Below are positions 59,501 to 64,000 of a DNA stretch of 64,000 bases, one piece after another. Every line of letters begins with the position of its first letter. Positions within the stretch are counted from its first letter, which is position 1. Position numbers and translations under genes: made by a program. Source of the DNA: Aspidapion aeneum (taxonomy: Eukaryota > Arthropoda > Insecta > Coleoptera > Brentidae); NCBI GenBank assembly GCA_963576565.1, contig OY755046.1:59003471-59067470 (forward strand), in the 5' to 3' direction. The notes below the pieces were generated by a model. The model saw nothing but the letters and a program-made list of their open reading frames with translations. It was not told the DNA's origin and ran no database searches.

Positions 59501-62247
59501 TCTAACCTTGCTGTAGAAATAAATGAGTGAATTAAGTAGAACGAAAAATTTCCGGAGGAAGATCCTTCCGAGGAGGCTGACTGCCAGAAAAACCTAATAA
59601 AGTGGCTATTGCGACTCTTCAAAGCTTCTAAATTAGAAAAACACACACCAAGAGATACATTAAGTTATACAGCTGCAGTATCAGAGTTTTCTACAGCTAA
59701 CCTTGCTGTAGAAATAAATGAGTGAATCAAGTAGAACAAAAAAATTTCCGGAGGAAGATCTCCTGAGTAGGCTGACTCCCATAAAAAACCTAATAAAGAG
59801 GCTATTGTGACTCGTGAGCACTTCAAACCTTCTAAATTTGAAACGCACAAAGCAAGAGATACATTGAGTCAGGCAGCTACAGTATCAGGGTTTTTTAAAT
59901 CTAACCTTGCTGTAGAAATAAATAAATAAATCAAGTAGAACAAAAAAAATTCCGGAGGAAGATCCTTCCGAAGAGGCTGACTGCCAGAAAAACCTAATAA
60001 AGAGGCTATTGCGTCTCGCGAGGTCTTCACACCTACTAAATTAGGAAACACACAGCCAGAGATACAATAAGTTAGCTGCTTAATAACTTATTAACACAAT
60101 TAGGGTTTGTGAAATCTTACCTTGCTGTAATACCTGAATGAATGGATGAATTAATTAATTAATGCACTTAACTTTTACAAAGTTTAGAAGCTAGAAAAGT
60201 TCTATTTATATTCGATATTAATGGGGTCAATGAGAAACATCTTGTATGAATGTTTGAATGCTTTACCTTTTTTTAATAATGAAGATATAAGCCTGTAACT
60301 TTACTGGCAGAGAGTTGAAACCTCAAACGCCATACATACCTTATGCCTTCTACCGATTGTTGTCTTAATTCTTTGGTGAGCTCAACAGAGTCTACTGGTG
60401 ATGCATGAAAATCTGCAGTAGAAGATTTTTTCATCAAAGACACCTTTTGCAAGATAATGGAATCCCTTGTTTCCATCACTAGCTCTTCTTCTTTACCCGA
60501 ATCCTTCAGATGAGGTCTGTCTAAGACTATTTCTTCGGATACTAAACAGAAAGACATTTCTACTTGCATTGATTGATTTAAAAAAATTGTGCCAACAAGG
60601 TGGTACTGGCAAATATGTGGAGTGGACTAGAAAAGGTTTAGTTTTTACAGAAAGAAGTATATTTTTTTCCTGGCTACCGCCTTTTGGTTATTATGATATA
60701 GAGTTATTGCGGGAGTTTTTGGACTTATACACTCACCCATAGATTGCTTAGTCAATCCGTCATCATCCTTTTTTAATAATGTCTTCAACTTATCATCTTC
60801 TACCTCTTTCTCACTAGTATTGAGCTTGTCATCTTCTTTTTCCTTCTTCTCGCCAGTATCCTCGTCGATTATTTCCACCAACAAAACCTCTTCTTCCGAA
60901 TCTTTTGTGATTACTGCCATTGGAACTGAATTTCTGGACTTTGATTTTTCTCTGATTAGTTCGAAACTGTCTCGAGCCGCCAACAGATTTGATCGAGACC
61001 CTTAAAAAATCAATCTGTTTGCAGATAAAAAAAGCGTAATTAATTAAAAACATATATTTTTCCAAACGATTAGACAGGAACATTCAAACCACCGTATATA
61101 GGAAACCTACACAAACGGGACAGTACCTAAATTTTAAGTCTAATCATTCTGTTGCTAAAAAACAAGGAGTTATAAAAAGTTTGTATTTAAGAGTCGTAAA
61201 TATTTGTAGTATTAATGAAGAGCTAACCACAGAAATTAACAATATTAAAAAGGATTTACAACAGAATGGGTATTCCGAGAAATTTTTTCAACAATCTCTA
61301 AAATTAAAAACAAACCACATGTAGCAAATTCTCAAAATAATAAACCGTTGGGTATTATTAACATTTCATATGTTCAAGGGATTTCAAAAAACATAAGACG
61401 AGTAGCCAATCACTATAATATAAAAACAGTATTTTCATTGGGAAATACGATAAGGAGTTTTGTAATTAAAACAAAACGAGAAAATCCCTCAAATAATAAG
61501 GAATGTATTTACCAAATCCCGTGTGAGTGGGGTAAATCATATGTAGGTGAAATGAAACGCCCTCTTCAGGTTAGAGTAAATGAACATCTAAAAAGTACCC
61601 AATTACGAGATATTGAAAAATCCGGTTAAGCGGATCACGCATGATCAAATGATCACAGGATTCAGTGGTCAGAAGCTAAAGTTTTGCATAAGGAGTCGAA
61701 TTGGCGGAAACGAAAGTTTGTTGAAGCTGCATCTATAATGCAGAATAAAGAAGTTTTCAGACAAACAAGCACGGACATACCAAACATATGGAAACCACTC
61801 CTTAAGGAAAACAGTTGTCTTAGGATAAAAAAGGGGGCGGGTCGTCTCACCTGACAGCACACCAAATAGCATAAGTAAGTAGCCTTTAGACTAGATTGTT
61901 TAGTTTACACTTGAAAACGGTAAGAGATACTTACTAACCGAAACGTCGTGTTTAAAATAAATAAAGACAAGTCCGAAAGTTTGTTTCTGTTGGGGAGTTG
62001 GCGCGCATAGTCAGAGGTTCCGGGTTCGAATTCCGAATAATAATTTTTTTTTTTAATTTGTCGTTCTTTAGTTTTAAAGTAAAAAGTTGTTGAAAATTTA
62101 GGAATAAAAATACTAAAAATAAAATTACCATTTGCGTGCTCTTCATCAAATTGGACATCAGGTATCAATTTAGAAATAGGGATAGGTTTAAGGGATGATC
62201 TTCTAAAGGATAGTTTTCTACCGTTGCATGTACCAACGAAAGATTTC
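53478..62247 (-). CDS. Gene C: unidentified Lys/Ser/Glu-rich protein, seven phased exons
   Basis: Exons 62247-62129, 61000-60737, 60541-60340, 59310-59138, 56210-56149, 55775-55662 and 53582-53478 join in phase without a stop over 1039 bases (about 346 residues), each with a GT donor and AG acceptor. The product is hydrophilic: KLSFRRSSLKPIPISKLIP, then AARDSFELIREKSKSRNS, a Glu/Lys/Asp-rich stretch (KKEKEDDK), SARNSVTLLRESMAKLGEP, a CCEKCKKR cluster, and Lys/Gln-rich KPQSYYDAYSVPKIQ. RxSS and SP/TP-like sites suggest a phosphorylated, mostly disordered nuclear or cytoskeletal protein, but I recognise no family. The 5' end is not in view and the 3' end is uncertain. Confidence 0.65.
53906..54830 (-). 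mobile_element. RTE-like LINE (family A), 5'-truncated, decayed
   Basis: On the minus strand the 3' end (TACTACTACTACTATGTCAG on plus) is at 53906. Segments of the C-terminus ([19 protein letters not shown], 54131-54325) and RT motif C (FADDQIIVAIDKEDMEY, 54471-54677) remain, with frameshifts. It lies in a gene C intron. Confidence 0.82.
54831..55195. other. Gene C intron, no feature seen
   Basis: AT-rich intron between the RTE fragment and the TIR/minisatellite element at 55196. Confidence 0.45.
55196..55422. mobile_element. hAT-like TIR element with internal GGGAATCAC minisatellite
   Basis: Ends CGAGGGGGAATT and AATTCCCCCTCG. The flanks GGTGGTGG (55188-55195) and GGTGGTAG (55423-55430) match in 7 of 8 bases. 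The interior is a run of ~10-base units such as TGGGAATCAC and TGGCAATCACC from about 55238 to 55365. It has the same architecture and the same first seven bases (CGAGGGG) as 3585-4083 and 9360-9856, but a different minisatellite. Confidence 0.75.
55662..55775 (-). CDS. Gene C exon (38 codons)
   Basis: Acceptor TTTTTTTTTAG; donor ACACAG|GTAAGA. Reads VIDIDKNDTNIAKRTTSSVS, then FQRQATVYEPVEDPSNTQ; phase 0 at both ends. Confidence 0.65.
56149..56210 (-). CDS. Gene C exon (20 codons)
   Basis: Acceptor TATTTTTTAG; donor TTCAG|GTAATT. Reads ASILEDTTSHSERSVKISHI then Q; enters in phase 1 and leaves in phase 0. Confidence 0.6.
56352..56962 (-). repeat. Dispersed ~600-bp repeat R, copy 2 (inverted)
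   Basis: The reverse complement matches 21638-22240 along its whole length, including GGCTATCAAAA..GACGGGCC at one end and CGTGGCCTCTATTTTTGTG at the other. The two copies lie in introns of different genes. Confidence 0.8.
57000..57413 (+). mobile_element. Degenerate jockey-like LINE fragment
   Basis: Broken text of the same RT as 51419-53095: sequences corresponding to KAP, QLPRK, LRYVP and FQ..HSTIDQV, and finally a motif A remnant near 57365 (AAGCTTTCGACAGTGTGG). A Tigger element is inserted directly after it. Confidence 0.6.
57416..58683 (-). mobile_element. Tigger/pogo DNA transposon, internally deleted
   Basis: Inverted ends CAGTACAACTTCAGTAATCC and its near complement ending AGTTGTACTG, flanked by TA (57414-57415 and 58684-58685). 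The minus strand encodes LPPNCTAVLQPMDQNLIQNI and KVAYRKRLLN (58300-58410), a Tigger DDE-domain signature, and a C-terminal acidic region (57734-58009). The N-terminal DNA-binding part is gone. A 42-base segment of the left end is duplicated in tandem at about 57422-57509. Confidence 0.9.
58735..59137. other. Gene C intron, no feature seen
   Basis: AT-rich intron between the Tigger and the exon at 59138. A short inverted repeat (ACTAAAGC / TTTAGTAG) near 58990-59020 only. Confidence 0.45.
59138..59310 (-). CDS. Gene C exon (SARNSVTLL / CCEKCKK)
   Basis: Acceptor ATTTCTAG; donor AGAG|GTAAAT. Reads SKSSKLTSARNSVTLLRESM, AKLGEPSPVCIKRNKTLE, SSQSLSLPLSPCCEKCKKR. Enters in phase 2 and leaves in phase 1. 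The Cys cluster is too small to be a recognised zinc motif by itself. Confidence 0.65.
59311..60150. repeat. Tandem array, ~4 units of 190-215 bp
   Basis: Units repeat CTAACCTTGCTGTAGAAATA, then GAATCAAGTAGAAC, TTCCGGAGGAAGATC and AACCTAATAAAG, with CTAACCTTG or its equivalent near 59502, 59697, 59901 and 60117; a partial unit reaches to the exon at 59310. On the minus strand each unit contains a TTTATTTCTACAG acceptor-like sequence. No conserved reading frame runs through the units. Confidence 0.8.
60340..60541 (-). CDS. Gene C exon (67 codons)
   Basis: Acceptor TTCTGTTTAG; donor ATAAG|GTATGT. Reads SEEIVLDRPHLKDSGKEEEL, then VMETRDSIILQKVSLMKKSS and VDSVELTKELRQQSVEGI. Enters in phase 1 and leaves in phase 2. 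Confidence 0.68.
60737..61000 (-). CDS. Gene C exon (88 codons, Lys/Glu/Asp-rich)
   Basis: Acceptor GATTTTTTAAG; donor TATGG|GTGAGT. Reads SRSNLLAARDSFELIREKSK, SRNSVPMAVITKDSEEEVLL, then a charged run with KKEKEDDK and EKEVEDDKLKTLLKKDDDG. Probably disordered or coiled. Phase 1 at both ends. Confidence 0.7.
61071..61975 (+). mobile_element. Penelope-like element 3' part with GIY-YIG endonuclease
   Basis: Reads the end of the RT (TTVYRKPTQTGQYLNFKSNH, then a SVAKKQGVIKSL region at 61090-61180). After frame breaks, 61348-61629 carries NPSNNKECIYQIPCEWGKSY, VGEMKRPLQVRVNEHLKS, the GIY-YIG nuclease signature of Penelope-like elements (Y.I.C....YVGET.R....R..EH). Stops at 61627 and later make it defective. 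The 3' end has CCGAAACGTCGTG and AATAAATAAAG near 61940-61970. It lies in a gene C intron, opposite to the gene. Confidence 0.85.
61985..62035 (+). repeat. tRNA-like box B fragment
   Basis: GGTTCCGGGTTCGAATTCCG at about 62008-62027 contains a box B motif and part of a T arm, preceded by a weak GAGTTGGCGCGCATAGTCAG segment. Followed by a T run. Probably a SINE remnant; not a functional tRNA. Confidence 0.4.
62129..62247 (-). CDS. Gene C exon, most upstream seen
   Basis: Acceptor GGTGTTTTTAG; donor AAATG|GTAATT. Reads KSFVGTCNGRKLSFRRSSLK, then PIPISKLIPDVQFDEEHAN. Enters in phase 2 (so there must be an upstream exon) and leaves in phase 1. The RRSSLK stretch is a likely basophilic kinase site. 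Confidence 0.62.
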
Positions 62248-62425
62248 CTAAAAACACCAATAAGTATTTTTTCCCTTTTAGCCAAAATAAGAAGTTGGAA
62301 GAAATCCGTCATTCTTTCACAGATTGCTGGCGAATTCTTTTGGCGAAAAAGTGCAGCACTGGTTCAATGCAATTTTGGCATTTTTTTCGGAAAAGTAGTG
62401 GAATTTTTTTTTTTTGTGCAACTGA

Positions 62426-62769
62426 CAGCGGCGTAGCGTGCCCGAAAGGGCGGGGGGGCGATAGCTAAAAAGGGCGCCTCTGAAAACTGAGAAAAAATCT
62501 TGCGACCAAAAAAAAAAAAAGGTCATCATGTGAGGGGGCGGCCGACAGGTCAAAAGGGCATCCCTCACAAATCTTGCGACCAAAAAAAAAACAAAAAAAA
62601 AGGTCCTCATCTCGTTAGTTTCCTTTGGCGCCCACTCAATTGGCCGTTACCGGCCCGACTTAATAAAGCTGAGGGCGCTTCGGCCACCAATAGAGCGCCA
62701 CTACCTTCGGGGCGGGGGGGGGGGGGGCGACGAACCCCCCCGCGCCACCCCCCCCACGCTACGCCGCTG
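62426..62769. mobile_element. hAT MITE, 344 bp, with exact 8-bp duplication
   Basis: Ends CAGCGGCGTAGCGTG and CACGCTACGCCGCTG; GCAACTGA is duplicated exactly at 62418-62425 and 62770-62777. The interior has G runs, two poly-A tracts each followed by GGTC, and GCGACC, and resembles the G-rich and poly-A segments inside the minisatellite elements at 3585 and 9360. Confidence 0.92.
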
Positions 62770-62974
62770 GCAACTGATACGTCCAGTGCAAATTTTTCGC
62801 CAATTAGTTTCACAGAAAAACTGTAAATACTTTTTTTGTTTGCAAGAGAATATCAAGTATTATGAAAAATTAGCTTCATATCCTAAAAATTAACAAAGAT
62901 ATGATTTTTTTTTGGGCAAAAACAGTAATTATTCTTTTGTATTTTGAAAAAAAATATATTTTTGTTCATTTTTA

Positions 62975-64000
62975 AGATATAATAAAAAGAGACTGAACGA
63001 AAAACTTAATTCAAGTTCAGGTGAAACCCCAGATGAGGAATACGAATGTATCACATTAAGCATCCATCAAGCTGCAAAAGAAGCACTAGGATTAGTGGAA
63101 GAAACTCCTAAAAGAACAAAACCATACTGGTGGGATGCTGAGATTGAAAGTGAAATAGAGGAAAAAAGGAAATTATATCACACGTACTTATCCCAAAAGA
63201 CAGATAGAAGCAGAGAAGAATACAAAATCGCGCAATTAAAGGTGAGAAGAATGATCAGTGATAAGAAGAATCAATCATGGATGCAAAAGTGCCAGAAAAT
63301 AGATTCTTACTTAGGAGGTAGGAGAAGTACCGAAAGCTGGAAAACTATAAGATCGATCAAAAAAGAAACATGCAGAGATATTATTTCACCAATACCAGAC
63401 AAAGAATGGGATGAGCATTTTAAAAAACTTTTAACTGAAGATAGAGCAGAATTCAAGGAAGACGAAAGAGACAATATCATTAGAACGATGGGATCTCCAG
63501 TACCCCTCACAATATCTGAGGTCAAAAACGTGTGCAAAACCTTAAAAAGCGGTAAATCTGCCGGACCCGGAAATATCCCAGCTGAACTTATTAAATATGG
63601 CACTGAAGAATTGTTTTGTAGATTACGGAATGTTTTCCAAAGATATTTAAATGGAGCTGTAGTACCAACTGAGTGGAAAACGTCATATATATCCACAATA
63701 CACAAAAAAGGAAGGAAAGATATATGTGACAATTATAGAGGTATATCTGTAACTAGTACGCTAAGCAGAATATATGGCAAAATAATAAGAAATAAAGTGG
63801 AGAGCGAATATAAAGATATGGAGGCAGAAGAACAAGCTGGTTTCAGGGCGGGTAGATCGACTTCAGATCATCTCTTTTGTATAGCCCAAGTTATTGAAAA
63901 GAAAATGGCATACGGACAAGAGCTCCATCTGCTTTACGTAGATTTACAGAAGGCATATGATAGTATACCACTAAATCTACTTTGGAAAGCGTTGGAAAAG
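62975..64000 (+). mobile_element. RTE-like LINE (family B), open frame running off the right edge
   Basis: No stop from about 62975 to the window end (over 340 codons). Reads the post-endonuclease linker (KPYWWDAEIESEIEEKRKLY), SREEYKIAQLKVRRMI, SGKSAGPGNIPAELIKYG, EEQAGFRAGRSTSDHLF and the start of RT motif [13 protein letters not shown]. It is nearly identical to 43374-45125 over the shared part, so amplification is recent. 5' end truncated; it may be intact beyond the window. Confidence 0.9.

Overview
The window looks like a piece of a large, AT-rich, repeat-laden arthropod nuclear genome, most likely an insect. The genes have multi-exon structure with GT-AG introns. The repeats include RTE-like, jockey-like and Penelope-like retroelements, hAT, mariner, Tigger and Harbinger-like DNA elements, and many fold-back repeats. 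Nothing prokaryotic is present. A beetle would fit the repeat mix, but the sequence does not prove this.

Three host genes can be read through the repeats. (A) A minus-strand gene whose first coding exon is at 4518-4661 and second at 1926-2031, running off the left edge; its product is unrecognised. (B) A complete plus-strand BRAP (BRCA1-associated protein / IMP-type RING E3 ligase) gene with nine coding exons from 7010 to 34369. The exon phases all agree and give a 544-residue protein: RRM-like N-terminal domain, RING-H2, UBP-type zinc finger, coiled coil, basic tail. (C) A minus-strand gene with seven phase-consistent exons between 62247 and 53478 and one tentative terminal exon at 50398-50499. 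It encodes a Lys/Ser/Glu-rich protein I cannot identify; its start lies right of the window or is hidden. Genes A and B are head to head across about 1.2-2.3 kb holding a degenerate tandem repeat and probable divergent promoters.

Nearly everything else is mobile or repetitive. BRAP introns hold nested TIR elements (7.2-8.9 kb), two minisatellite-bearing TIR elements, a palindrome with tRNA-like arms (11.4-11.9 kb), LINE fragments (15.2-17.5 kb), a nest of inverted repeats filling intron 6 (20.6-25.0 kb), a DNA transposon with a transposase-like ORF (26.1-27.9 kb), a 1.5-kb inverted repeat (28.0-29.5 kb), a hAT element with intact 8-bp target duplication (30.3-31.5 kb), an RTE fragment and a dead mariner. 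Between genes B and C lie two VNTR blocks, several RTE copies of two families (A: 46.1-48.5 kb; B: 37.2-38.4 and 43.4-45.1 kb, with a further copy at the right edge), fold-back repeats, and a jockey-like element with a 558-residue open reading frame. Gene C introns contain another RTE fragment, a TIR/minisatellite element, a Tigger, a 190-215-bp tandem array, a Penelope-like element with GIY-YIG endonuclease and a hAT MITE.

The most interesting structural theme is a group of short TIR elements that begin CGAGGGG, carry 8-bp target-site duplications and contain a short-unit minisatellite (3585-4083, 9360-9856, 55196-55422). A second theme is the abundance of long inverted repeats inside transcribed introns.
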